Source of the DNA: Microvirga subterranea
GTDB lineage: Bacteria; Pseudomonadota; Alphaproteobacteria; Rhizobiales; Beijerinckiaceae
DNA length: 64,000 bases
Assembly (NCBI RefSeq): GCF_003350535.1
Contig: NZ_QQBB01000004.1
Coordinates: 455,754 to 519,753 of the forward strand
Direction of reading: 5' to 3'
Made by a program: the position numbers and the translations under genes. The notes below the pieces were generated by a model. That model searched no databases. It was given only the letters and a program-made list of their open reading frames with translations, and was not told where the DNA came from. Below, piece by piece: positions 1 to 8,900 of this stretch (the stretch's first letter is position 1; each line of letters opens with the position of its first letter).

Positions 1-524
1 CGGTGCTGGCTCAGCCGGGCGACAACTGGATGCTTCATGTCGCCATCGAGCAGTGCCGTCCGGGCGACATTCTGGTGGTCGGCGTGACTGCCGACAACAC
101 CGACGGCATGTTCGGCGATCTTCTGGCCACCTCCCTCAAGGCGCGCGGCGCGGTCGGTCTCGTGATCGACGCCGGCGTGCGGGATGTGAAGACGCTAACC
201 GAGATGGGCTTTCCCGTCTGGTCGCGGGCCGTCTCGGCCAAGGGCACGGTCAAGGCGACGCTCGGATCCGTCAACGTTCCGGTCGTCTGCGCCGGTGCGC
301 TCGTGAAGCCGGGCGACGTGATCGTCGCCGACGACGACGGCGTCGTGGTCGTGCCGCGAAAGGAAGCCGCCGTAATCGCAGAGGCCGGCGAAGCACGGGT
401 GGCGAACGAGGACACCAAGCGGGAGATCCTCGGCTCCGGTGTGCTCGGCCTCGACCTCTACAAGATGCGCGAGCCGCTGGCGAAGGCAGGGCTCGTCTAT
501 GTCGAGTACAAGGACGAGGACTGA
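1..524 (+). CDS. ligK: 4-carboxy-4-hydroxy-2-oxoadipate aldolase (RraA-like), 5' end cut by window
   Basis: The visible 173 residues match the class II, metal-dependent RraA-like aldolase family (LigK/ProA/GalC), which splits 4-carboxy-4-hydroxy-2-oxoadipate into pyruvate and oxaloacetate at the end of the protocatechuate 4,5-cleavage and gallate pathways. The block [12 protein letters not shown] followed by IDAGVRD carries the conserved Arg-Asp pair of the active site. The family is about 225-230 residues long, so roughly 55 N-terminal residues lie outside the window; the GTG at position 3 is internal, not the start. It is followed 33 bases later by a dehydrogenase and then an extradiol dioxygenase on the same strand, which fits a ring-cleavage cluster. 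A plain RraA-type RNase E regulator is much less likely in this context. Confidence 0.82.
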   Translation, partial: VLAQPGDNWMLHVAIEQCRPGDILVVGVTADNTDGMFGDLLATSLKARGAVGLVIDAGVRDVKTLTEMGFPVWSRAVSAKGTVKATLGSVNVPVVCAGALVKPGDVIVADDDGVVVVPRKEAAVIAEAGEARVANEDTKREILGSGVLGLDLYKMREPLAKAGLVYVEYKDED

Positions 525-557
525 CGCGTCCGTCACCGTTCAGGATGATATGAACCC

Positions 558-1391
558 ATGAGCCTTCAGATCGCCTTCATCGGCTACGGCGAAGTCGGCC
601 AGCTCTTCTCGCGGCAGCTTCTCGCTAAACCAGGTGTCCGGATCGCCGCCTACGACATTCTCTTCGACAATCCGGACAAGGGGCCGGAGCTGAAGCGGCG
701 CGCCTCCGGGAATGGCGTCGAAGCCGCCCACAGCGCTGCCGAGGCATGCCGTGGCGCCGACATCGTGATCTCGGCCGTGACAGCTGATTCCGCCGTGACG
801 GCGGCCGAGCAGGCTGCGCCGCATCTTGGCCCATCCCAGACCTATATCGACCTCAACTCGATTTCGCCGGCGACGAAGCGCAAGGTCGCCGAACATGTCG
901 GCCGGGGTGGCGCGAACTTCGTCGAATTCGCCGTCATGGCCCCGGTGAGCGGACCCGGCATCGAGGTTCCGATCCTCAGCGGGGGCGCGACGGCGGAGAC
1001 CGTTTCAGAGACGCTGAATGCGCTAGGCATGAAGATCAAGCCGGTCAGCACCGAGATCGGCACGGCCTCCGCCAGCAAGCTCTGCCGCAGCATCGTCATC
1101 AAGGGCATGGAAGCCCTGATGGTCGACTTCACGCTCGCGTCGGAACGGGCCGGCGTCATGCCGGCCGTGCTGGAAAGCCTGAAGGCCTCCTATCCGGGCA
1201 TGGACTGGGAGGGCGTCGCCAAGGTCATGATGTCCCGCGTGAAGCAGCACGGCATCCGCCGCGCGGCGGAAATGCGCGAGGCGAGCCGCATGATCCATGA
1301 ACTCGGCCTCGACGGATCGCTCGCCAGCGCCATTGCCGACCGTCAGGAGAGCTACGCCAAGGAAGCCGGCAAAGCCCACGAGGCTTGCTGA
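558..1391 (+). CDS. NAD(P)-dependent oxidoreductase with DUF1932 domain
   Basis: This 277-residue protein has an N-terminal Rossmann fold (GYGEVGQLF near residue 10) of the 6-phosphogluconate/3-hydroxyisobutyrate dehydrogenase type. A C-terminal helical half of the DUF1932 type contains SKLCRSIVIKGMEAL, where the family normally has its catalytic Lys region. Such proteins sit in several aromatic-acid and gallate degradation clusters, but the substrate of this one cannot be read from the sequence. It lies between the aldolase and the extradiol dioxygenase genes and is probably co-transcribed with both: 33 bases after the first and 14 bases before the second. Confidence 0.8.
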   Translation: MSLQIAFIGYGEVGQLFSRQLLAKPGVRIAAYDILFDNPDKGPELKRRASGNGVEAAHSAAEACRGADIVISAVTADSAVTAAEQAAPHLGPSQTYIDLNSISPATKRKVAEHVGRGGANFVEFAVMAPVSGPGIEVPILSGGATAETVSETLNALGMKIKPVSTEIGTASASKLCRSIVIKGMEALMVDFTLASERAGVMPAVLESLKASYPGMDWEGVAKVMMSRVKQHGIRRAAEMREASRMIHELGLDGSLASAIADRQESYAKEAGKAHEAC

Positions 1392-1405
1392 CAGGAACCG
1401 TGAAA

Positions 1406-2368
1406 ATGCAAGCTGAACCCGTGCTGGACCTCGCCCATCTGGGCCATCTCGAACTCCTCACCCCGAAGCCGGAGGAGAGCCTTCGGTTCTTCGTCGATAT
1501 TCTGGGCATGACCGAGAGCGGCCGGCAGGGCGATTCCGTCTATCTCCGGGGCTGGGACGATTACGAGCACCACACCCTCAAGCTGACCGCGTCGAAGAAA
1601 CCGGGCATGGGCCACATGGCCTTCCGGGCCAGAAGCCCTCAGGCCCTGCAGCGCCGTGTCGCGGCGCTGAAAGGTTCAGGATACGATGTCGGCTGGAACG
1701 ACGGCGATCTCGGCCACGGCCCGGCCTTCGTCTGCCGCGACCCGGACGGCCATGTGATCGAGCTCTATTACGAGACCGAGTGGTACGTCGCGCCGCCAGA
1801 ATTGAAGCCGGCTTTGAAGAACCAGGCCCAGCGCTTTCCGGCGCGCGGCGTGAACGTGCGCCGCCTCGACCACCTGAACTGCCTGGCGTCCGATATCCGT
1901 GCCAATCGCCTGTTCTTCGAGGACTATCTCGGGTGCCGGCTGACGGAGCAGATCGTCATGAACGACGGCACCGAGGCGGGGATGTGGATGACGCTCACCA
2001 ACAAGAGCTACGACTTCGCCTTTACCCGCGACCACACGGGCGCAAAAGGACGCTTCCACCACCTCACCTATGCCCTCGACAGTCGTGAGGAGATCCTTCG
2101 GGCCGCTGATATCTTCCTGGAGAACGGTGTTCCGATCGAATCCGGTCCCCATAAGCATGCCGTCCAGCAGACCTTCTTTCTCTACGTCTACGAGCCGGGC
2201 GGCAACCGGGTCGAAGTCTGCAATGCCGGCGCGCGGCTGATCCTCGCCCCCGACTGGAAGCCGATCGTCTGGACCGAGGAGGAGCGTAAGAAGGGCCAGG
2301 CGTGGGGCATGAAGACGGTCGAGTCCTTCCACACCTACGGGACGCCTCCCATCGAGGAGACAGAATGA
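1406..2368 (+). CDS. type I extradiol dioxygenase (catechol 2,3-dioxygenase-like, VOC family)
   Basis: The 320-residue protein has two VOC (glyoxalase-fold) domains, the size and layout of type I extradiol ring-cleaving dioxygenases. The C-terminal domain keeps the three iron ligands in order: His in RRLDHLNC, His in RFHHLTYAL and Glu in GGNRVEVCNAG, with the usual Tyr just before the Glu (FLYVYEPGG). It should open a catechol-type ring at the meta position; which catechol is not evident. The start at the ATG at 1406 is preferred because an upstream TTG would overlap the previous gene, and AGGAA lies about 10 bases before this ATG. It closes the rightward cluster with the aldolase. Protocatechuate 4,5-dioxygenase (LigAB) is a different family, so this is not a direct replacement for it. 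Confidence 0.85.
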   Translation: MQAEPVLDLAHLGHLELLTPKPEESLRFFVDILGMTESGRQGDSVYLRGWDDYEHHTLKLTASKKPGMGHMAFRARSPQALQRRVAALKGSGYDVGWNDGDLGHGPAFVCRDPDGHVIELYYETEWYVAPPELKPALKNQAQRFPARGVNVRRLDHLNCLASDIRANRLFFEDYLGCRLTEQIVMNDGTEAGMWMTLTNKSYDFAFTRDHTGAKGRFHHLTYALDSREEILRAADIFLENGVPIESGPHKHAVQQTFFLYVYEPGGNRVEVCNAGARLILAPDWKPIVWTEEERKKGQAWGMKTVESFHTYGTPPIEETE

Positions 2369-2416
2369 ACGGCCCCGTTCAGCCGGCCCATGGTCGCTGC
2401 GGCTGAATCCGGGCCT

Positions 2417-2632
2417 TTAACCGAAGAGTGGTCGCTCCTGCATGAACGAGACCCGGAGGCGAGAGGCCGCGGAACCAGCCTCGATCTCCCTAAGCTTTTC
2501 CTCGACCAGATCCGCCAGGACGCTCTTTGGGCTCAGGGCGCGCACTTGGCACACCGCCTCCTTCAGTTCATCCAGATCGGTGGGATGGATACCCGCTTTC
2601 TCTCGCAGGTCAGGTCCCTGTTCCGACGTCAT
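2417..2632 (-). CDS. small hypothetical protein, 71 aa
   Basis: No family is recognised. The 71-residue product is charged and mostly helical in character (LDELKEAVCQVRAL, LADLVEEKLREIEAG), which suggests a soluble helical or coiled-coil mini-protein. The start is supported by GGAGG seven bases before the ATG. It is transcribed leftward, converging on the dioxygenase gene, and shares the strand with two further small genes upstream. The strong ribosome site makes a real gene likely; the function is unknown. Confidence 0.6.
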   Translation of the reverse strand: MTSEQGPDLREKAGIHPTDLDELKEAVCQVRALSPKSVLADLVEEKLREIEAGSAASRLRVSFMQERPLFG

Positions 2633-2790
2633 TCATGTTCCTCCGCTTGAGCCGACGAAGCGGCGAATGAGCCCGTGTCGAACAGGGATGAAGGTAGGCT
2701 TGGCCGGATGCAGGCTGGATTGCGGGCAGATTACGGTTCTGTAATGCGACGCCCGCCATCCGACCTCAACGCCGGACAGGCGACCGATAC

Positions 2791-2858
2791 TCTAAGCTTT
2801 TGCTCGGACGCATCTTTTCACGCAAAACCGGTTCCCACTTTTGCGTTCGATGCTCTAG
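2791..2858. repeat. palindromic intergenic element
   Basis: The core contains ACGCAAAA and TTTTGCGT around CCGGTTCCCAC, and outside them GCATC and GATGC, so the whole element folds into an interrupted hairpin. Short palindromes with this kind of core (CAAAA-CCGGTTCCCAC-TTTTG) recur in intergenic regions of Hyphomicrobiales genomes. It ends one base before the stop codon of the 26-residue gene on the minus strand, so it could also act as its 3' stem-loop. Only one copy was seen in this window. Confidence 0.6.
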
Positions 2859-2939
2859 TCAGTGCAGGACGATCAGCCAGCCGACCAATGTCAAGGGTGC
2901 GATGACGCCGAGGAGGAACGATAAAGCAGACTGGGTCAT
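2859..2939 (-). CDS. 26-residue single-span membrane peptide
   Basis: The open frame reads MTQSALSFLLGVIAP followed by LTLVGWLIVLH and a TGA stop. It starts at an ATG with AGGAGG five bases upstream, a near-perfect ribosome-binding site. About 20 of the 26 residues are hydrophobic, so it should form one short transmembrane helix. No family is recognised; the size and layout resemble the small membrane peptides known in many bacteria, whose roles are usually to modulate a larger membrane protein. It lies between two other small genes on the same strand, with a palindromic element directly at its stop codon. Confidence 0.55.
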   Translation of the reverse strand: MTQSALSFLLGVIAPLTLVGWLIVLH

Positions 2940-3026
2940 GGAAACCTCCTGCCTATCGATTAACCATACTAGACCTGCGGCTCGACCGCTGTGCGCGCCG
3001 TCACGCGGCGAGCCCATCAGACCACC

Positions 3027-3257
3027 TCAGTCCTGCGTCCTCCTCAGGGATGCGTCCGTCTTGCTTGGAGCATCATCGGATGTCGTCGCCTGACCGGAGC
3101 CTTTTCTCTTGCGCCATTTGTACATGAGCCAAGCCAAGCCGGACCCGAGAGCCGCCAACACGACAACCGCCGAGCTTGGATAGTCTCGAAAATTGATGCG
3201 AGCCGCCTCGTCGGAATCGTCGACACCGGCTTCCGGCTCGCTCTCGCGATCTTGCAT
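3027..3257 (-). CDS. small membrane-anchored protein, 76 aa
   Basis: The product has an acidic N-terminus (MQDRESEPEAGVDDSDEAA), one transmembrane segment (SSAVVVLAALGSGLAWLMY) and a basic then polar tail (KWRKRKGSGQ...). The positive cluster right after the helix predicts an N-out/C-in topology. The ATG at 3257 is preferred over one nine codons upstream because GAGGAG lies six bases before it. No family is recognised. It stands alone on the minus strand between the TRAP operon and the 26-residue peptide. Confidence 0.62.
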   Translation of the reverse strand: MQDRESEPEAGVDDSDEAARINFRDYPSSAVVVLAALGSGLAWLMYKWRKRKGSGQATTSDDAPSKTDASLRRTQD

Positions 3258-3389
3258 CAAGGACTCCTCATCGAAGCGAGCCATTATATAGGACCCACAG
3301 CTGAGGCTTCCATCAGGCAGCCTCCAGAGAGGCTTGGCAAGGGCGAAACCGTGGTTGATTCCGCCCTTGGGCTGAAGGGGCCCTGCCCC

Positions 3390-4412
3390 TTACTTCTTGC
3401 CGGACCGGACCCGTTCGATCTCCGACATCATCTCGGTCGCGCTGTCCTTACCGAACTCCTCGGTGAACTTGTCGCGCACCGCCTTGGTCTTCTCGCGCAG
3501 CTTCGCCATCTCGTCGTCCGAAAGCGTCGTGACCTCCATGCCCTTCGCCTTGAGTTCTTCAAGGGCCGTCTTCTCGAAGTCGCGGATGGTCTTGCGTTCG
3601 AAGTCCTTCGCCTCGTTGGCAGCGTCGGTGATGAGCGCCTGCTCGTCCGGCGTCAGCTTGTCCCAGAAGCGCTTGCTCATGAGGAAAGCCCAGACGCTGT
3701 AGATGTGGTTGGACATCACCGTGTGCTTCTGCACCTCATAGAACTTGGAGGCCAGAATGGTGGCGAGGGGGTTCTCCTGACCGTCGATCGTCTTGGTTTC
3801 AAGCGCCGTATAGACCTCGGTGAACGGCATCGGCACCGCGTTGGCGCCCAGCTCCCGGAACGTGTCGATGAAGAGCGGGTTCTGGATGACGCGCAGCTTC
3901 AGGCCGGCGAAATCCTCCGCCTTGGTGATAGGGCGGCGGCTGTTGGTCACCTGGCGGAAGCCGTTCTCCCAGAAACCGAAGCCGATCAACCCCTTCTCTG
4001 GAAGCTTGGCCATCAGCTTCTGACCGAAGGGGCCGTCGAGGAGCGCATCCGCCTCCTGGCCATTCTGGAACAGGAACGGCAGGTTGATCAGGCCGAAATC
4101 CTTCAGGCCCGAAATCCCCACAAGGGTCGAGGTATCCGGGATCGTCATCTCCTGGGTGCCGCCCTGGAGCGCGGAGATCATCGTCACGTCGTTGCCGAGC
4201 GCACCGCCCGCGAAGAGCCGGACCTTGATCTTGCCGCCGCTCTTCTGGCTGACGATCTCGGCAAACCGCGCCACCGCCTGCCCTTGCGGATGGTCCGCGC
4301 TCAGGCCGATCCCGACCTTGATGGTCCGGTCACGGATGTCGGCTGCGTGAGCGGTTGAGATTGCGAACAGGCCCGCCAGAAGCGACGAGGCCACGAGTCT
4401 TCCAAGCACCAT
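3390..4412 (-). CDS. dctP: TRAP transporter solute-binding protein (DctP), second copy of the operon
   Basis: The 340-residue protein begins with a signal peptide ending at STAHA and then a DctP-family fold; the conserved region GLKLRVIQNPLFIDTF carries the Arg that normally binds the substrate carboxylate. It is a clear paralogue of the DctP protein encoded two genes upstream (6519-7535), sharing DGPFGQKL, TNSRRP and DGQENP motifs. The start at 4412 has GGAGG five bases upstream. It is the last gene of the quinate/shikimate operon and has no DctQ/DctM partners of its own, so it probably feeds the single membrane unit of the operon with a second, related ligand. Confidence 0.88.
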   Translation of the reverse strand: MVLGRLVASSLLAGLFAISTAHAADIRDRTIKVGIGLSADHPQGQAVARFAEIVSQKSGGKIKVRLFAGGALGNDVTMISALQGGTQEMTIPDTSTLVGISGLKDFGLINLPFLFQNGQEADALLDGPFGQKLMAKLPEKGLIGFGFWENGFRQVTNSRRPITKAEDFAGLKLRVIQNPLFIDTFRELGANAVPMPFTEVYTALETKTIDGQENPLATILASKFYEVQKHTVMSNHIYSVWAFLMSKRFWDKLTPDEQALITDAANEAKDFERKTIRDFEKTALEELKAKGMEVTTLSDDEMAKLREKTKAVRDKFTEEFGKDSATEMMSEIERVRSGKK

Positions 4413-4549
4413 GATATCCTCCATGTAACGATCGCGGCGGATCTCAGCCGCCAAACTTTGGTGTTGCACGTCCTTGGCGTTTCTCCGGCCTTGGACAGTC
4501 GAATTCCCGTCTCCGTTTCTGCGGTGCTCCGGGAAGTGGAATCGGGCGC

Positions 4550-6436
4550 TCAAATGCGCGGCATGCCCGGACTTGGCGCGAGACGCGTCTGGGCCGCCAG
4601 CCGGATCGGCGCGTTCACAGCCCCGAAGCCGCGGTAGCCGCGGCGCTGTACGATTTCGAAGAAGAAGCCGCCTTCCAAAGATTTCGTGTAGGCCTGAAAA
4701 TATTCGGCGGAGCCGTCGACGTCGTAGAGGATGCTGGCCTCCCGCAACCGGTCGATCTGATCGGGCGGGAGGTCCGTACGCGCCTCCAGGTCGTCATAGT
4801 AGTTCTCGGGGATCGGCAGCAGCGCGACCCCACGCTCACGAAGCCGCTCCACCGTTGCGAAGATGTCGGTGGTCGCAAGTGCTATGTGCTGGACCCCCGA
4901 TCCGAACATGTCGGTGAGGAACCGCGAGGCCTGCGTGTGACGGCTCAAGGACGCGTTGAGCGCCAGCCGGAATCTCCCGTCCTCGGTTTCCACCACTTGG
5001 CTCTGCACGACGCCGCCCGGGTCCATCACGTTTTGCACGGGCGACTTCCGCACGTCGAACAGGGCGACATAGAAGAGGAGCCACGTCAGCATCTCCTCGT
5101 AATGCATCGACTGGGACAGGTGATCATAGGCAACGAGACCCGCTCCTTCATCCTCGGCGCCGGTCACCGCGTTGAAGTCCGCCTCCCATAGCCTGTCGAG
5201 GCCACTTTTGTGATCGACGAAATAGACCAGACTGCCGCCGAGGCCGCGGACCGCCGGAATGTCGAGCTCGCCCGGGCCGACCGCCTGGCGGAAGGGCTGA
5301 TCCAGAAGCTTGACGGCCCGATCGACGGTGGCCGCCGCATCGTCGACCCGGAGCGCAACGGCGCAGACCGATGGACCATGGGTAATGTTGAAGGAGTGGG
5401 CGAAGCCTTCCTTCTCGCAATTGACCACGATATTGATGTCGCCCTGCCGCCACCGTGTGACGTCTTTTGAGCGGTGGATTCCAGCCCTTACGAAGCCCAG
5501 CCCCTGCAGGACATGCTCGAACGCCTTGACATTGCGCTCGTCCATGGCGAATTCGACGAACTCCACTCCATGGCAGACCGCGCGCGGCGGCAGGTCGGGT
5601 AGGTCCGGAACCGGGAGGCCCGTACGGCGCTGGAGCTGATCAAGCATGAAGAGCAGAGACCGTTGCCCATCCACCGCAACACTGCGGGCGGAGCCGGCGC
5701 GGAACCGGTCGTTGAAGATCTCAAGCGAAAGGAGACCATCGAATCCCGTGGCCTGTAGAGCCTCCATGAAATCGTCGACGGCGAGGTCGCCCTGCCCCGG
5801 GAAGCATCGGTAATGGCGGCTCCAGGACAGGTAATCCATGTCGAGCAGAGGAGCGTCGGCGATCTGCACGAGGAAGATACGGTCCCGCGGGATGGAGCGG
5901 ATTGCGTCCAGGGGAGTCTTCCGCACGAGGGCGTGAAAGGAGTCTAGCACGAGGCCGATGGACTGATGATCTGCGCGGCGCACCACCTCCCAGGCATCGC
6001 GGTAATCGTTGATGTGCCTGCCCCAGGCAAGAGCCTCGAAGCCGACCCGAATGCCGCGCTTGGCTGCGCGTTCGCCGAGTTCCTGGAAATCCGCCGCCGC
6101 GCGGTCGATGCCTCCCAGCGAATGAGGCGAGACATTGCTGCACACGAGCAGGAGGTCGCAGCCCAGTTCCTGCATCAGGTCGAACTTACGTTCGGCACGA
6201 TCGAAGACGCGCGTCCTCTGCGGCTCCGGCATGCCCTCGAAGTCGCGGAACGGCTGGAACGTGATTGTCCTGAGGCCCAAATCCGCAATCATGCGGCGCA
6301 CGTCGGTGGGTGTGCCGTTGAAGGACAGGAGGTCGTTCTCGAAGATTTCGACGCCCTTGAACCGAGCGGCCGCGATGGCCTGGAGCTTCTCGTCCAGGGT
6401 GCCGCTCAACGAAACGGTGGCAATGGCGGTCTGCAC
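4550..6436 (-). CDS. quiC: 3-dehydroshikimate dehydratase fused to an HPPD-like domain (QuiC type)
   Basis: The 628-residue protein has an N-terminal sugar-phosphate isomerase/epimerase TIM barrel (about residues 1-270) with likely metal ligands in GFEALAWG, LVLDSFHAL and SLEIFND. A C-terminal 4-hydroxyphenylpyruvate dioxygenase-like half (about 290-628) has the ligand motifs YDHLSQSM, GVQHIALATTD and FFFEIVQRRG. This two-domain form is known from Pseudomonas QuiC1, where the barrel converts 3-dehydroshikimate to protocatechuate. The GTG at 6436 is chosen because GGAAGG lies eight bases upstream and it gives the usual QuiC N-terminus; an ATG at 6517 would add 27 residues. It follows dctP in the leftward operon. 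The reaction of the C-terminal half is uncertain. Confidence 0.9.
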   Translation of the reverse strand: MQTAIATVSLSGTLDEKLQAIAAARFKGVEIFENDLLSFNGTPTDVRRMIADLGLRTITFQPFRDFEGMPEPQRTRVFDRAERKFDLMQELGCDLLLVCSNVSPHSLGGIDRAAADFQELGERAAKRGIRVGFEALAWGRHINDYRDAWEVVRRADHQSIGLVLDSFHALVRKTPLDAIRSIPRDRIFLVQIADAPLLDMDYLSWSRHYRCFPGQGDLAVDDFMEALQATGFDGLLSLEIFNDRFRAGSARSVAVDGQRSLLFMLDQLQRRTGLPVPDLPDLPPRAVCHGVEFVEFAMDERNVKAFEHVLQGLGFVRAGIHRSKDVTRWRQGDINIVVNCEKEGFAHSFNITHGPSVCAVALRVDDAAATVDRAVKLLDQPFRQAVGPGELDIPAVRGLGGSLVYFVDHKSGLDRLWEADFNAVTGAEDEGAGLVAYDHLSQSMHYEEMLTWLLFYVALFDVRKSPVQNVMDPGGVVQSQVVETEDGRFRLALNASLSRHTQASRFLTDMFGSGVQHIALATTDIFATVERLRERGVALLPIPENYYDDLEARTDLPPDQIDRLREASILYDVDGSAEYFQAYTKSLEGGFFFEIVQRRGYRGFGAVNAPIRLAAQTRLAPSPGMPRI

Positions 6437-6518
6437 AGCTTCAGCCTTCCATCTTAACGGCCGTTCGAAACGACGGGTAACGGCCGACCGCTCCTGCGAA
6501 CGGTCAGCCATCGGCATA

Positions 6519-7535
6519 TCAGCGCTTGGCGCGCGCCTTCTCGACCTCGGCGAAGAGCTGCTTGACGGTCGCCTCATCCGCTTCCTTGGCGAACTTGTCC
6601 GTAACGGGCTTCACCTTGTCGCGCAGGCGGGCAATCTCCTCGGGCGGGAGCTCCGTCAGCTGCATGCCCTGGGCCTTCAGCTGTTCAATCGCCTTGGCTT
6701 CCGCATCGCGCGAGATCTGACGCTGGAAGGTTTTGGCCTCGGCAGCGGCCTCCTCGATCACCTTCCGCTCTTCCGGGTCGAAGCGGTCCCACACCCGCTT
6801 GCTGAAGATCACGATCTGCGGGTTGTAGACGTGGCGGGTGAAGGTCAGATACTTCTGCACCTCGGCAAATTTCGAGGTCTGAATCACGGTTGCGGGATTT
6901 TCCTGGCCGTCGACCGTCTTCTGCTCGAGGGCCGTGTAGAGCTCCGGGAACGGAAGCGGCACGGAATTGGCACCGAGCGTGTTGAAGAGATCGATATAGA
7001 TCGGTGATTGCAGGACTCGGATCTTGAGCCCCTGGATATCCTCGAGTTTGGTGACAGGTCGGCGGCTGTTGGTCAGATTGCGGAATCCGAGATCCCAGTA
7101 GCCGAGCCCGACAAGATTCTTCGGCGCCAGTGTCTCTGCCAGTTTCTGCCCGAAAGGACCGTCAGTGACGGCGTCCGCCTCCTTCGGGTTCTCGAACAGG
7201 AACGGCAGGTCGAACAATCCGAACTCCTTCACCTGACCGACAAGAAGGCCTGCGTTCAGAACCGTCATGTCGATGGTGCCGCCTTGGAGAGCGGAAACCG
7301 TCTGCAGGTCGCCGCCGAGCTGGCCGCTCGGAAACAAGCGCACCTTCATCTTGCCGCCGCTCTTCTGCTCGACGAGCTCGGCGAACCTCTTCGCTCCCTG
7401 TCCTTGTGGGTGCTCCTGGGCGTTCTGGAACGCGAACCGGATCGTGTGCTCCTTGATCTCGGCACTGGCTGATCCCGGCAGCAGGAACGCCGTGCCCATG
7501 AGCATGCCGGCAAGGATTGTCTTGAGACCCTTCAT
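6519..7535 (-). CDS. dctP: TRAP transporter solute-binding protein (DctP), first copy
   Basis: The 338-residue periplasmic protein has a signal peptide ending near PGSASA and the DctP fold; GLKIRVLQSPIYIDLF carries the conserved Arg for carboxylate binding. It sits directly downstream of dctQ and dctM and upstream of quiC on the same strand, so it should capture the substrate that the operon degrades, most simply quinate, shikimate or 3-dehydroshikimate (inference from neighbours). A ribosome site with GGAGA and AAGGG lies shortly before the ATG. The second DctP of this operon is its close paralogue. Confidence 0.9.
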   Translation of the reverse strand: MKGLKTILAGMLMGTAFLLPGSASAEIKEHTIRFAFQNAQEHPQGQGAKRFAELVEQKSGGKMKVRLFPSGQLGGDLQTVSALQGGTIDMTVLNAGLLVGQVKEFGLFDLPFLFENPKEADAVTDGPFGQKLAETLAPKNLVGLGYWDLGFRNLTNSRRPVTKLEDIQGLKIRVLQSPIYIDLFNTLGANSVPLPFPELYTALEQKTVDGQENPATVIQTSKFAEVQKYLTFTRHVYNPQIVIFSKRVWDRFDPEERKVIEEAAAEAKTFQRQISRDAEAKAIEQLKAQGMQLTELPPEEIARLRDKVKPVTDKFAKEADEATVKQLFAEVEKARAKR

Positions 7536-7610
7536 AACCCTTCTCTCCTTCTTTGACGTTTCCTCGGAGTGCCGTTCTCTTACGGCCTTGTTGTTGCGGG
7601 CTTTGCCCGG

Positions 7611-8891
7611 TCAGCCCCCGAACCACTTGGCCGGCCCGGTGACGAGAATCGGGAACATGACCATAAGGAACAGGACGATGAGCTGCGCCAGCATGAACGG
7701 CCACACACCCTTGATGATGTCGTCCATGCTGATCTTGGAGACGCCGGCGACGACGTTCAGCACCGTTCCGACGGGCGGCGTGATCAACCCGATGGCATTG
7801 TTGACGATGAAGAGGACGCCGAAATAGACCGGGTCGATGCCGGCCGCCTTGATGACCGGCATCAGGATCGGCGTCAGGATCAAGATCGTGGGCGTCATAT
7901 CCATGGCGGTGCCGATGATCACGACCAGGATCATGATGACCAAGAGCAGAAGCGTCTGGTTGTCCATGAAGGGTTGCAGCATATCGACGAGCGTCGTGGC
8001 GACCTCCGAGACCGTGATGAGCCAGGACGATACGAGCGCGGCCGCCACGAGGAACATCACCACGCTGGTCGTCAGCGCTGCCGAGACGAACACCGCATAG
8101 AGCTCGGAGATCTTGAGCTCCCGGTAGATGAACAGCGCGACGAAAAGTGCGTACACCGCGGCTACGACGCCAGCCTCCGTCGGGGTAAACACCCCGAATT
8201 TAAGGCCGAAGAGCACGATGGCGGGCAGGATCAGCGCCCAAATTCCATCGACGAGCGCCTTCATGATATCCTTTGCCGATTGCCTCGGCGGGCTCTCGAC
8301 ATTCTCATTGCGCACGATCCACCACCACGCGAGGGCCACGCCGAGTCCGAGAAGGATCCCGGGGACGATGCCGGCCAGGAACAGCTTCGTGATCGAGACG
8401 CCGCCGACGACGCCGAACACGACGAAGCCGATGCTGGGAGGAATCACAGGCGCAATGATGCCGGAGGCGGCGATGAGGCCACCCGCATGAGCCTTGTTGT
8501 GACCGGCCCGGACCATCATCGGCACCAACAGAGCCGACAGGGCGGCCGCATCGGCAACCGCGGAGCCCGACAAAGCGGCAAGGAACACGGCGGCCAGGAT
8601 GGCCACGTAACCGAGACCGCCTCTGACGTGCCCCACCAACGCAAGCGCCAGATTGACGAGGCGCTTGGACAGCCCCCCGACGTTCATGATTTCGCCAGCA
8701 AGCATGAAGAACGGCACGGCCAGAAGCGGGAAGCTGTCGGCCCCGTTGATGACGTTCTGGGCGACGATCTGCGAGTCGAAGATGTCGACGTAGTACATCA
8801 GCGCTATGCCGCTGATGAGCAGGGCATAGGCGATCGGCATGCCGATCGCCATGGTTCCAAGGAGGGAGGCGGTGAAGACTGTGAGGACCAT
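7611..8891 (-). CDS. dctM: TRAP transporter large permease (DctM)
   Basis: The 426-residue protein is highly hydrophobic, with about 12 transmembrane segments and the family signatures AVPFFMLAGEIMN near residue 55, ALSGSAVADAAALS near 105 and GLITPPVGTVLNV near the C-terminus. It forms the sodium-coupled transport channel in the inner membrane together with DctQ, whose gene ends ten bases upstream. Its position between dctQ and dctP in the quinate/shikimate operon points to uptake of these acids. Confidence 0.93.
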   Translation of the reverse strand: MVLTVFTASLLGTMAIGMPIAYALLISGIALMYYVDIFDSQIVAQNVINGADSFPLLAVPFFMLAGEIMNVGGLSKRLVNLALALVGHVRGGLGYVAILAAVFLAALSGSAVADAAALSALLVPMMVRAGHNKAHAGGLIAASGIIAPVIPPSIGFVVFGVVGGVSITKLFLAGIVPGILLGLGVALAWWWIVRNENVESPPRQSAKDIMKALVDGIWALILPAIVLFGLKFGVFTPTEAGVVAAVYALFVALFIYRELKISELYAVFVSAALTTSVVMFLVAAALVSSWLITVSEVATTLVDMLQPFMDNQTLLLLVIMILVVIIGTAMDMTPTILILTPILMPVIKAAGIDPVYFGVLFIVNNAIGLITPPVGTVLNVVAGVSKISMDDIIKGVWPFMLAQLIVLFLMVMFPILVTGPAKWFGG

Positions 8892-8900
8892 GGCGCTCTC

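Noticed and set aside
2991..4358. 455-codon frame antisense to the second dctP
   Set aside because: No family similarity and no ribosome site; it is the complement of a well-supported gene in GC-rich DNA.
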